Positions 47,771 through 58,367 of a DNA stretch of 64,000 nt are shown here, one piece after another. Both the position numbers and the translations under genes were made by a program. The notes under the pieces are model-generated. The model was not told the origin of the DNA. It searched no databases and worked only from the letters and a program-made list of their open reading frames with translations. The number at the start of each line of letters is the position of its first letter. The stretch's first letter is position 1. The stretch comes from Penium margaritaceum (lineage: Eukaryota; Streptophyta; Zygnematophyceae; Desmidiales; Peniaceae): assembly GCA_023375785.1 (NCBI GenBank), contig SZWC01000092.1, positions 318,559 through 382,558 of the forward strand, given 5' to 3'.

Positions 47771-47818
47771 GTCCAAGACTGCTGGAGAGAGGAGAGATCT
47801 CACACCTAATGGGCAGAG

Positions 47819-48603
47819 GTGCAAGGGAGAGTTTGTTGACCTCATATGCTCCTTGTCCATGGCTTACATTTGGACAGGCATAGGACAGACTAGGCATACA
47901 CTGCTCCCTAGGAGTAAGTCCCTTAAGTCTGGTCCAGATAGAGAAGACATGACTGCTCCTTTGGAACACGTCCCCTTGGTCTAAACTGGATAGTATAGCG
48001 AGCAAACACTACTTAAGACAACTCCTTGTAACTTAGACGTTCTAGATTTAGCCTCTAGAGCGAGAGGTCACTGGGTCAAGTCCCAGCCCAGTGACTAATT
48101 TTCGTTGTGACGAAAAGGGGGACAAGAAGGTTCTAAGAGACATCTTAGAACATTCCAAGGTCCGTCCTGGTGGCTGGCGCCGCTTGGCGGTCACAGGGAA
48201 TGCCATGTAGGTAGGGGTGATGATGCAATCTAGATTGCCCCCAAAGTGGCTCATCCAAGGGCCCAGTGCACGCCTAGGCTAGAAGCTGGCTGTAGTACTA
48301 TACGAACCTGTGAGTTGCCTATCATTGAGTATAGTTCTTACCTTTGAGACTCCTCACAGAGTTGTGCACTAGAGGCAGATACTAAAGATGCATTCGTTGG
48401 TCAGAGCTCCAAGAGTTCGCTCCTCGTGCGAATGTGACCAGCTGCTAAGGACAAAGTACAAGGAAGAGATTCCTATGAACTGCTTAGTGTGGAACCTTCG
48501 CTCTGAGGGTGATATCATATCTTGGTTACTATACTAAAAGTGGTCGACAGGAACCAATGTGTCGGAACCCATTTTCTAGACCGTCGCTTTAGGCACGTTG
48601 ACA
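47819..48603 (+). mobile_element. Polypurine tract and 3' LTR of Copia-II element M
   Basis: GTGCAAGGGAGAGTT (47,819-47,833), then an LTR-II of 770 bp from TGTTGACCTC (47,834) to CACGTTGACA (48,603). It holds the clearest tRNA-like hairpin (GTCACTGGG at 48,067-48,075 with CCCAGTGAC at 48,087-48,095), a 9-bp hairpin at 48,130-48,151, GCCGCTTGGCGGTCA near 48,180, and a TATA-like ACTATACGAACC near 48,297. The right flank is gag of element Q. Confidence 0.92.
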
Positions 48604-49381
48604 GTAATGACGTGTGGTAGAAGATCGACACGCAACTACAGGCGATGGCCCTCCTCATGGCTTTTCCTAATAGTTGGAGCCCTCTTGTTATAGTCTTGGG
48701 AGGATAAGCAGAGGACAAGCTCACTTATGGCGTAGTCATTGAATACATCCGCAACGAGGCACAGCAACGGAGTTGCGAGAGGTTCCCGACATCCTCATTG
48801 GCCATTCTCACCTAAACGCTTGGTGACGAAAGCGTGGCCAAGGGAGGTAACGGACATGGTGACAGCAAGAAGGGCGCCAAGAAGTATGCATGCCGAAATT
48901 TTGGCAAGGACCACTAGGCCCGTGAGGGCATGGAGGAGACAAAGACTAGAGGCAAAGATGCCAAAGGCAAGAAGTCGTTCCTCAACGGCACTCAAAACCA
49001 CTACCTCAATAAGGCAAACTGGCGATCCCTTGACTCCAGAGCGTAGGAGTATACCCACGTCAAGAAGGTTGGGTTCATCAAGTACACCAAGTCCAAAAAA
49101 TCCATGGGGGTCGTGAACGACAAGGTCGAGCCATAGGCCGGCCAAGGAAATGTGGACCTGGAGGTGGTTGGCGGAAAGCAGTTCATCAAGGACATGCAGT
49201 ACATACCTAGCTTGACTGACTTTCTAAGTGTCAGCCGCCGGACTGACAAGGGATACGAGATGCTCTTCAGGAGAAGAGGGGCAGTCCTGCTAGAGGCATA
49301 GCGTGAATGAGACCTCTACATCGTGGAGACGAAGGTGAATCCGCGATGACAGATTCAGCGGACTCGCAAGAACGCACCGTC
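48604..49381 (+). pseudogene. Copia-III element Q: gag end and protease region (broken)
   Basis: Gag is seen from LLMAFPNSWSPL and YIRNEAQQR. The knuckle remnant CRNFGKDH near 48,890 has its second Cys changed to Phe, and TAG follows at the same position as in P. A Lys-rich linker and QYIPSLTDFLSVSRRTDKGYEM come after it. Stops include TAA near 48,704 and 48,812, several TAGs, and TGA near 49,307 and 49,348. The proteins differ from both Copia-I and Copia-II. The copy is cut on the left by the LTR of M and on the right by a solo LTR-I. Confidence 0.82.
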
Positions 49382-49915
49382 TGTTGGAAAAAGAGCCATC
49401 CGGCTCGGTTTNATGCCTTAACCTGAGAAAAGAGAAAGACAAGAGGCCCAGGGTCAAGACTTGATGGGAGAAATATCCAAAAAGGTCCTAGATTCTTCGA
49501 TTGCCTTGTCAGAGTGTACAGACTAGGAAAACAGTACCTCTCCTTGCTTTTTAGGTGTAGTGAGGTCCTTATGTGCTAGCCATGGACACATCGCAATTCT
49601 CCATGCGGTTGTGGGTTATGTGACTACTAAGAGTGTGCCATTTGAGCATTTTCTAGCTCTGTAGGTCGTATGAGTGGTCAGCCTCATTGCTAGGCTAATT
49701 TCCTCTCTTGTATGAGATTATGGACTCTAGTGTGTGAGCCTTAGCCTCAATGGCTAAGTGGTGTGGCTTGTGAGAGGGCTGAGTTGCCCAAGCTCTAGCT
49801 CTACATCTACTCCATCATTTTGAGTGATTTAATAACCATTATTGAGCACAAGTGATGCCTTTCCAGTCCCAAATGTTTGCTGCTCGAAGGCTCCATCTCT
49901 CCTCCAAATCCAATA
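49382..49915 (+). mobile_element. Solo LTR-I in element Q with 5-bp target duplication (assembly gap inside)
   Basis: TGTTGG at 49,382 to CCAATA at 49,915. The 5 bases before (49,377-49,381) and after (49,916-49,920) are both CCGTC, a target-site duplication. No internal sequence is present. The N at 49,412 hides about 200 bases, which explains the 534-bp length. Confidence 0.92.
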
Positions 49916-50530
49916 CCGTCAACCTGGGTAATGTAAGAGGAGCTGATGTGGAGCTCAGGCACCGACAACTAGGGCATGCCTCACTCGCCGTCGTAAAGGA
50001 GATGGTGAAGCGCGAGCTGGTATGCGTCCTCGACATCGACGGTGTGGAAGAGGCGACAGATGCAGGAAAGGAGAAAAAGTGCGAGCCTTGCATCTTGGGC
50101 AAGGCACGTCCCAATCCGTTCAAGAAGAACGTGAATCACGCCTCGAACTTGCTGGAGGTTGTTGACAGCGACTTGTGCGGAGCATTCAAGACGGCGTCAA
50201 AGAGGGGTACGCGTTACTTTCACACCTTCATAGATGACTTCAGCAGAAACATCTATGTCTACTTCATGAAGTAAAAAATACAAGGTCCTGGACCACCTAA
50301 AGGAGTATGTCGCCGCGATAGACACGCAGACTGACCGGAATGTCAGAGCGCTACGTAGTGAAAATGACGGAGAGTGCGTGGGCTGTAGCGGGTTGATAAA
50401 GCAGCAGGGCATGAAATGGCAATAAACTACACTGTATTTGCCTCACTCAAATAGCGTGGCTCAGAGAGTAAACCAGACGCTGCTAAAGACGGTACAGACC
50501 ATGTTGGTGGATGCGGAATTGCCGCAAAGC
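49916..50530 (+). pseudogene. Copia-III element Q: integrase (broken)
   Basis: Resumes right after the target duplication. The zinc-binding region shows ELRHRQLGHASLAVV and CEPCILGKARPNPF. The catalytic core has DSDLCGAFKTASKRG and TFIDDFSRNIYVY; the frame breaks after YFMK near 50,274. The second acidic region reads LRSENDGEC, and the third shows HSNSVAQRVNQTL, where the usual Glu is Gln. It ends at AELPQS, where LTR-II of element S begins. Confidence 0.87.
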
Positions 50531-51282
50531 TGTTGACTTGATATGCTCCTTGTCCATGGCTGATATTTTGACAGGCACCAGACAGACTAGGAATGCACTT
50601 CTCTTTGGAGTTAGTCCCCTAAGTCTGGTCCAGATAGACAAGGCATGCACTGCTCCTTTGGAACACGTCTCCTTGGTCTGATCGAGATAGTAAAGCGAGC
50701 AAACACTACCTAGGAGAACTCCTTGTGACTTAGACGTTCGAGAGTTAGTCTCTGGAGCGAGAGGTCACTGGGTCAAATCTGAATTCGGTGACCAACAGGT
50801 GGACAAGAAGGTTCTATGAGACATCTTAGAACATTCCAAGGTCCTTCCTGGTAGTTGGCGCCACTTTGCGGTCACAGGGAGCGCCATGTAGGTAGGGGGG
50901 ATGAAGCAATCCAGATTTCTCCCAAAGTGGCTCATCCAAGGATCCATTCCATACCTAGGCTAGAGGTTGGCTCTAGGATTATAAGAACCTGTCAGTTGCC
51001 TGTCATTGAGTATAGTTCTTACCTTCGAGACTCTTCACAATGTTGTCCACCAGAGGCACAGTAAAGAAGCATTGGTTGGTCTAAGCCCCAAGAGTTCGCT
51101 CCTCGCGTAAAAGTGACCAGGTGCTAAGGACACAGTGCAAGGAAGTGATTCCAATGCACTGTTCAGTGTGGAACCTTGGCTCTGAGGGTGATATCATCTC
51201 TTGGTTGCAATACCAAGAGTGGTCAACAGGAACCATTATGTTAGGACCAGTTTTATAGACCATCGCCTTAGGCAGGTTGATA
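50531..51282 (+). mobile_element. 5' LTR of Copia-II element S
   Basis: 752 bp, TGTTGACTTG to CAGGTTGATA. It includes the tRNA-like hairpin (GTCACTGGG...TTCGGTGAC, 50,764-50,792), a hairpin near 50,813 and the motif GCCACTTTGCGGTCA near 50,860. It is inserted in integrase of Q. Confidence 0.9.
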
Positions 51283-51663
51283 AAGGGTTAGGCGTCCTCA
51301 CTGACTAGTAGTAAGGCACGCTACTAAGCACTCTCTCGCCCTCTCTGTCTGGCAGCATGCCTCAGCTCCATTAGCTCCATCTGCTCCTTCTGCTCCATCA
51401 GCTCCAATGGTGGATGCTGGCACTTAGAAAACAAGGGCCAAGGATAAGCTCTGCCCTTCGAGGTACGACCCTTGGGTCCAAACCAGGATAAGCTTTGCCC
51501 TTGGAGGCACGACCCTGGGTTCGCTAATGTGCGTTCTTCTATGTTTATAAGTGATCAACGGCTAAGGGATAGGCGACGGATCTGTACCTTCTAAACCGCT
51601 AGCAGACAACAGCCTACATCCGTTTACATCGGCCTCAATGAAACTCAGAAGCAGAGAAGCAGT
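51283..51663 (+). other. Leader of Copia-II element S
   Basis: The half-tRNA primer site is decayed (AAAGGGTTAGGCGTCC from 51,283). CTCCATC-type repeats lie at about 51,364-51,415. The 44-bp-period direct repeat (GGATAAGCTYTGCCCTT) is at 51,442 and 51,486, as in P and R. Gag starts at 51,664. Confidence 0.75.
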
Positions 51664-52142
51664 ATGACAACATCCGTGACGCTCACTCTCGAGCATGTCA
51701 ATTGTGGGATGTCAAAATTCACAGGGTTTGGTTTTCTCTTGTGGAGAAGGCGATTTGAGATTGTCATGCAAGTACGTGGTTACTTGAAGATGTCCTTTGG
51801 AGAAGTGTTTGAACCTCCAAAAACAGATCCTGATATGAAGCGTGGAGTGTCAAAAATTACATGGCACTTGCGATTCTTGTGACATTAGTGCATGAGTCAT
51901 AGGCATGTCCACCTCAAAGGTATCACACATGCATCAAAGGCTTATGAGAAGCGTGTACGTGTACACCAATCAACGGCTCTCAAAAATTACCTCTTCATCC
52001 TTCAAAAGCTGATTTCGACGAGGGTGAGCGAGGGAGAATCGATTCCGGACTTCCAGTTGCAGTCTGAAGGACTATTGCAGCAAGTGACCCAAATGAACTG
52101 GGAAATGGACACCAACATGCAGGCCACGATCCTGTCAACCTG
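51664..52142 (+). pseudogene. Copia-II element S: gag start, cut by element R
   Basis: MTTSVTLTLEHVN, then SKFTGFGFLLWRRRFEIVMQ, open for 72 codons to TGA at 51,880-51,882. It continues in another frame with LISTRVSEGESIPDFQ and TQMNWEMDTNMQATIL up to the start of R's LTR. It is the same gag type as R. The rest of S is beyond the window, to the right of R. Confidence 0.85.
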
Positions 52143-52820
52143 CGTTGACCTGATATGCTCCTTGTCCATGGCTGATATTTCAACAGGTACAGGACGAACT
52201 AGGCATGCACTGCTCCCTTCGGGTAAGTCCCCTGAGTCTGGTCCAGATAGACAAGGCATGCACTACTCCTTTGGAGCAAGTTCCCTTGGTCTAATCTGGA
52301 TTGTATAGCCAGCAAATACTACCTAGGACAACTCCTTGTGGCTTACACATTCCAGAGTTAGTTTGTGGAGACAGACGTCACTAGGTGAAATCCCACCCGG
52401 GTGACTACTTTTCTTTATGACCAAAAAGGGGACAGGAAGGTTCTAAGAGACATGTTAGAACATTCCAAGGTCCTTCCTATTGGCTGGCGCCACTTGGCGG
52501 TCACAGGGAGTGCCATGTAGGCAGGGGGAATGACACAATCCAGATTGCCCTTAAACTGGCTCATCCAAGGAGCCACTTCGCGCCTAGGCTAGAGGTTGGA
52601 TCTACGACTATAAGAACCTGTCAGTAACCTGTCATTAAATATAGTTCTTATCTTTGAGACTCCTAACAGAGTTGTCTACCAGAGGAAGACACTAAAAAAA
52701 CATTGGTTGGTCTAAGCCGTAGGAGTTTGCTCCTCGCGGGAAACTGACCAGGTGGTAAGGACACAGGGCAAGGAAGTGATTCCTATGAACCGCTTCGTGT
52801 GGAACCTTGGCTCTAAGAGT
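52143..52820 (+). mobile_element. 5' LTR of Copia-II element R, first part
   Basis: Starts CGTTGACCTG (first base changed from T) and follows LTR-II for 678 bp, with the tRNA-like hairpin (52,377-52,405), motif CCACTTGGCGGTCA (52,490-52,503) and TATA (CTATAAGAACC near 52,607). It ends with AGAGT (52,816-52,820), the target duplication of element N. The last 93 bp are at 59,128-59,220. Confidence 0.92.
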
Positions 52821-53559
52821 TGTTGGAAAAGGGAGCCATCTGGCTCAGTTTCAGGTCCACAGGAGCAAGTTCCAGGAAAATACCAGATGCATGCTCTGAT
52901 CGTCAATCGGACTCCTCCATTGGAAAGATCAGGTGGCAAAATGTCTACGGTCCAAGTTTGAGGCCGATCCAACGGTCAGACTGGGAGGTATGAATTCTCG
53001 AAGTTTCGGGGGTCACTGACCGCCGATATGCGGGTGACCATGGGCGATGGCTCCATGCCTTAGCCTGAGAAAAGAAAAAAGCAAGAGGTCCAGGGTCAAG
53101 ACCTGATGGGAGAAATATCCAAAAAGGTCCTTGGTCTTAGGATTGCCTTGTCAGAGTGTGTTGACTAGGAAAAAGGTACCTCTCCTTACTTTTTAGGTGA
53201 GGTGAGATTCTTGTGTGCTAGCCATGGACACACGGCGATTTTCCATGAGATTGTGGGTTATGTGACTATTAAGAGTGTGCCATGAGAGAATTTTCTAGCT
53301 CTCTAGGTTGTGCGTGAGTGGTCCGCCTGATTGCTAGGCTGATTTCCTCCCTTGTGTGAGATTATGGACTCTAGTGTGTGAGCCTTAGCCTCCATGGCTA
53401 AGTGGTGTGGCTTGTGAGAGGGCTGACTTGCCCAAGCTCTAGCTCTATATGTACTCCATGATTTGGAGTGATTGAATAACCATTCTTCAGCACAAGTGAT
53501 GCCCTTCCAGTCCCACATGCTCGCTGCTTCAAGGCTCCCTCTCTCCTCCAGATCCAACA
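52821..53559 (+). mobile_element. 5' LTR of element N
   Basis: 739 bp, TGTTGG to CCAACA. TATA-like CTATATG lies at about 53,445. It contains an A-box-like TTAGCCTGAGAAAAG (53,060) and a B-box-like GGGTCAAGACC (53,093-53,103) within an AGGTC/GACCT hairpin (53,086-53,104). Confidence 0.94.
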
Positions 53560-54207
53560 TTTGGTATCAGAGCCAAGTTCTGCCACTTTCAGCCAGCACA
53601 GGCCGTCACTTTGAGAGTGACGGGTTGGATTAAAACCTTCACCAAATTTGACAATCGTCCACGGGATCTTCAAGTTCAAGAGACAAGCTTTCCAACGGGC
53701 TCAAGATCTTGAAGATCCAACGGTCGGATGGAGAGTTATGGTCAAAACGAGGTTGGCCGGGGCTACACTCTTCTCTATGAGTAAGACTGTCGCCTTGTGA
53801 TGACCATAGCTCTCTCGTTTCTTTGTCAAATTTAAAAAGTGGCACATGCGAATTGTAGTATTCTTCCTAAGCTTCCCATTGGTGCAAAACATATTTGCAT
53901 TCCATTGATTCGTTTGGGAGAAACGCCGTTTACAAGGTGGCTGGTCTGAGTTGGAGTTGGAGCAGAAGCATATCCTGTTTTCAAGAGGAAATATCTTTTG
54001 AAATCTCCTGTTGATGACCCTGTTTTATGGGTCGATCTGAAAGATTTTGAGCTGAATTTTCCAGTGGTGGGCTCAGTTTTTATAAATTCCCAGTCTGCTG
54101 GCATCTAAAGTCCATTTTCTGCCAGACTGATTTCTGGCAGAAGCAGCAGCAGAAGCAGGGGTAGCGCCGCCATCCAAGGGCAGCGCTGAGCATCACCAAG
54201 GCTCAAA
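53560..54207 (+). other. Primer site and leader of element N
   Basis: TTTGGTATCAGAGCC at 53,560-53,574 is complementary to the 3' end of plant-type initiator tRNA-Met. A perfect 8-bp stem with a 5-base loop, CCGTCACT-TTGAG-AGTGACGG, is at 53,603-53,623. The remaining leader to ATG 54,208 shows no open frame of note. Confidence 0.9.
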
Positions 54208-57200
54208 ATGGCAGGACCAGGCGTGGTAACAGCAGCCCAGCCCTTGGAGAGGCTGGAAGGATGCGCCAACTTTACATTTTGGAAGATCCGTACCCACCTC
54301 CTTTTGGAGGAGAGGGGCTTGTGGGAGGTGGTGAGCGGCGACGAGCGCGCTCCGCCTCCACAGGCAAAAGGCATCACCACAACATAGGTGGTGTCGGGGA
54401 AGACGCCGCAGAAAGGTGGAGCAGATGCAAGTTCATCTACAACTGCAGCAGCGGCATATGAGGAGTGGAAGAAGAAGGACAGGCAGGCCTACACGGTGCT
54501 TGTCAACACCATCTCCAACCCGCATCTTGAGTACGTGAGTGACAAGGCTACTACAAAAGAGGTGTGGGACACGTGCAAGAAGTATGAGAGCAAGGATCCT
54601 GCATTCCTCATGCTTTTGGAGGAGAAGATGATGGCGTTGAAAATGCAGGGTGGTGAAGGGATGGAGGCGTATCTGGACAGGGCAAAGGAGCTAACGAAGC
54701 AGTTGAGAGCGGCCGGCAACCCTGTGGAAGGGACACGCTTCATCCTCCTCTTGCTGAGGGGATTCCCAACCAGCTACGACACGATGCGAGAGACGTTGGA
54801 CTGCCAGCCGACTCTCGACCTCGACTTCATCTGCACGCACTTGGTGCAGGTGGAACTGCGTCGCAATGCAGCAAAGCACAATGGCGGCAGCAGCAGCAGT
54901 GAAGCAGCTTTCATGGCCATGGGCTCACGCAACCAGCAGCAGCAGCAGTCCGGGCAGCAGAGAGGCAAGAAGAAGGGCAAGTGCCACTATTGCCAGAAAG
55001 AGGGGCACTACAAGAAAGAGTGTTTTAAGTTCAAGAGGGACCAGAAGGAGCAGTAGCAGCAGCAACAAAAGAAGCAATCTCCATAGCAACAGCAACAGCA
55101 GTCACAGCAACGCCAGCAGCAGCAGCAGCAGCAGAACCAGACTAGCGTGCGCCATTTGGGCAATATGAACGTCGCCAAGGAAGTGCGCGACCGCCTCTTC
55201 ATGGCGAAGTCTGACATGTCGCAGAAGGAAAAGACGGATCTGGCGTGGTACAAGGACTCGGGATGTACCAAGAGTCTGACGCACCACAAGAGTGGTTCAC
55301 GCAGCTGATCTCCATTCCTCCTTGTCCGATTGCTTTGGGTGATGATCGGGTGGTGTATGCTGAGGGGATTGGGATTGTGGAGATGTGGTTGGAGACCCCG
55401 CGTGGCATTGAAGTGGGAGTATTCCATGGCGTGCTGTATGTGCCTGATGCTGCGTTCAACCTTCTCTCAGTGTCCTCTCTCACCAACACAGGACTGCGCG
55501 TCGTTTTTGACGATGATTATGGCTACATCCTTGACAAGGAAACAGGAGAGGAGTTGGCCAAGTCGGTGAAGGAGGGCGACATGTACCGCCTGCTGGGGGT
55601 GACCAAGATCCCGCGTGAGCAGAGTCTTGTAGCAGTGGTGCAGGCGTCAGATGGCGAGATCTGGCATGCGCGCTACGGCCACATCGGCATGCGCCCCTTG
55701 CAGCAGCTTCAAGGAAAGCAGATGGTGCGTGACCTGCCTACCATCTCTAACTTTGAGCAGCAGTTATGCATCGGTTGTTTGGAGCTGGTCTACACGGACT
55801 TGTGCGGACCGATGCAGACCCAGAGCTTTGGAGGCTCTAGGTATTTTCTCACCTTCATTGATGATTTCAGCCGTTACACTACTGTGTACTTCCTTTCCTC
55901 CAAGGACCAGTGTTGTGACAGGTTCAAGGAGTTCAAGGCCATGGTGGAGAACCAATCTGGCAAGAAGATCAAGGCGTTGCGCAGCGACCGCGGTGGAGAG
56001 TACCTGAGCAAGGAATTCCAGGACTACCTCGCAGCAGCTGGCATCAAGGCGCAGTGTACCGCGGCGTACTCGCCGCAGCAGAACGGTGTAGCAGAACGCG
56101 CCAACCGTACCATTGTGGAGTCGGCGCACTCCATGCTACACGCGGCTCGGCTGACCTACGACTTCTGGGCTTAAGGCGTGAGCATTGCGGTCTACATCAA
56201 GAACTGCAATCCAACTAAGGCGCTGGAGCAGATGACGCCGTACGAGGCGTGGTTCGGCAAGAAACCGAGCGTGGGTCATCTCCGAGTATTTGGGAGCCTG
56301 GCGCACATGCACGTGCCCAAGGAGAAGCGGCAGAAATGGGACGCAAAGAGTGCGCAGATGCTGATGATTGGCTACGACGTGGCAAGCAAGGCCTATCGCC
56401 TCTACGAGAGGGATACAGGCCACGTTATCATCTCCAAGGATGTCGTCTTCAACGAGAGCAACGTCATCGGCACCAAAATTGTCTGTGAAGAGGCAGCACA
56501 ACCAGCAGCTGACGTGACAGTGGGAGCAGGGATCCTTCCTGACCCAGTCTCTTCCGATCCTTCCTCTACTGTGACAGTAGGAGAATCACTCTACTCTCCC
56601 ATGTCTGATGCAACAGATACAGCAGCCTCATCGGCAGAAGCAGAGGAGGGATATGTAGCACCACCAGCAGAAGCAGTTGTGCTAGCAGCACCGCGTCAGC
56701 CGCCTGCTAACGCTCCAGTACCAGGTCGGAGGTACCCTCTCACGGTGCGTTACAAGCTTGGTGAGCGCGGCCATTTCTGGATGCTGTAGAAACCAGAACA
56801 GATGAACATTGCAGTTGCGGCAGATTCAGATGAGCCAACGTCATACAAGGAGGCCATGGCTGCACCGGATGCAGCAGATTGGGCGCAAGCCGTGCAGCAG
56901 GAGATACAGTCGTAGCTAGACAACGGCACGTGGGAGCTCACTGAGCGTCCACCTGGACGTAAGCTGATCAAGTGCAAGTGGGTATTCAAGAAGAAGCGGG
57001 GAGCAAATGGTAACCTGGAAAAGTACAAGGCGAGGCTGGTCGCCAAGGGCTACTCGCAACAAGAGGGCATCGACTACACATAAACGTTTGCCCCTGTTGC
57101 AAAGTTTGCCTCTGTGCGCACGCTCCTCTCTTATGCAGCAGCTGAGGACTCCGAGATTCACGACATGGATGTCAAGGCGGCATTCTTGAATGGTGACTTG

Positions 57201-58364
57201 GAGGAGAAGATCTACATGGAGCAGCCGGAGGGGTTCGTCATGGATGGCCAGGAGTACCTGGTTTGCAAGCTGCAGAAGTCGTTGTGCGGCCTCAAGCAAG
57301 CGTCGCGTGCTTGGAACCAGAAATTGGATGCGGCGTTGCAGTGCATGGGGTTTGAGCGCAGTGACTATGACTACAGCGTCTATCGCTGGCAGCATGGCCA
57401 TGAGATGCTCATCATCGTTTATGTGGATGACATGCTCCTCCTTTCCAACAGCATGTCTGCACTACAGGAGTTCAAGGAAGCGATGCAGGAGGGCTTCCAG
57501 ATGTCTGATCTCGGGGAGGCGTCATACTTCCTCGGAATCCAGATCACGCGTGACCGCTCTCTCTCCCTGCAGCAGAGCCGTTACATCAAGGATGTCGTGC
57601 AGCGGTTTGGCATGGCAGAGGCCAAACCCATCGGCACGGTGCTGGAGACGCGGCAGTACCTCATGAGCTTTAATGGAGAAGCAAATGCAGCTGAGCGGCA
57701 GAAGTACCAGAGCGCCGTCGGCAGCCTCATGTACTTGATGGTGGCAACCAGGCCGGACCTTGCACAGGCTGTTAGCGCTGTGAGCCAGCACAAGGCAAAC
57801 CCTGGACCTGAGCACCAGAAGGCAGTGAAGCGGATCTTCTGCTACCTTGCTGGAACCATCAACATCGGCATTAGCTACAACGGGAACGACAACAGCATCA
57901 TCGACTACACAGACGCAGATTGGACTTCAAATCCTGAGGAGCGCAAATCCATCTCTGGACATGTGTTTCTTATGAATGGAGGTGCCATCAGTTGGTGCAG
58001 CAAGCGGCAGGTGGTCGTGGCGACCTCGAGCACAGAAGCTGAGTACGTCTCTCTCAGCTTTGGAGCCAAGGAAGTAGTTTGGCTTCAGCGTCTCATGGCA
58101 GAGATGAGTGGGAGTGCAGCAGTTCCAGTTCCTGTGCGCGTCAACAACCAGAGCGCAATCGAACTCGCCAAGAATCCTGAGTACCATGCACGCACCAAGC
58201 ACATTGATATTGCATATCACTTCATCAGGCATATGGTGCAAGAGGGTGCTATCAAGTTGGAGTTTACTCCAACCAGCAAGCAGGTCGCTGATTTCTGCAC
58301 CAAGCCAGTGACCCGTAAAAAGCAGCAGTTCTGCATGAAGGCATGTGGACTCAACCCACTCTGA
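54208..58364 (+). pseudogene. Copia-I element N: gag-pol polyprotein (nearly full length, inactivated)
   Basis: About 1,385 codons from ATG 54,208 to TGA 58,362-58,364. Capsid: FTFWKIRTHLLLEERGLWEV. Zinc knuckle: CHYCQKEGHYKKEC, 54,982-55,023. Protease: DSG at 55,255-55,263. Integrase acidic residues: Asp 55,797, Asp 55,986, Glu 56,094, with 35 residues between the last two. RT: YVDD at 57,420-57,431. RNase H: YTDADW and TEAEYVSLSFGAKE. Breaks: TAG for Gln at about 54,386, 55,053, 55,085, 56,788 and 56,914; TAA for Glu at 56,173 and 57,080; a one-base deletion near 55,290; and a 60-base in-frame deletion at about 55,783 in the pre-integrase region. There is no in-frame TGA before the end. Together with D it is the best reference for Copia-I here. 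Confidence 0.95.
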
Positions 58365-58367
58365 CTA

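Noticed and set aside
54208-58364. Alternative nuclear code with TAA/TAG read as glutamine, as in some ulvophyte green algae
   Set aside because: All visible pol ends are TGA and many TAGs fall on Gln positions. However, D has 742 codons with only CAG/CAA for Gln. TAA/TAG also hit Tyr, Trp, Glu and Phe positions, in-frame TGAs occur, and frameshifts are common. Mutational decay explains this better.
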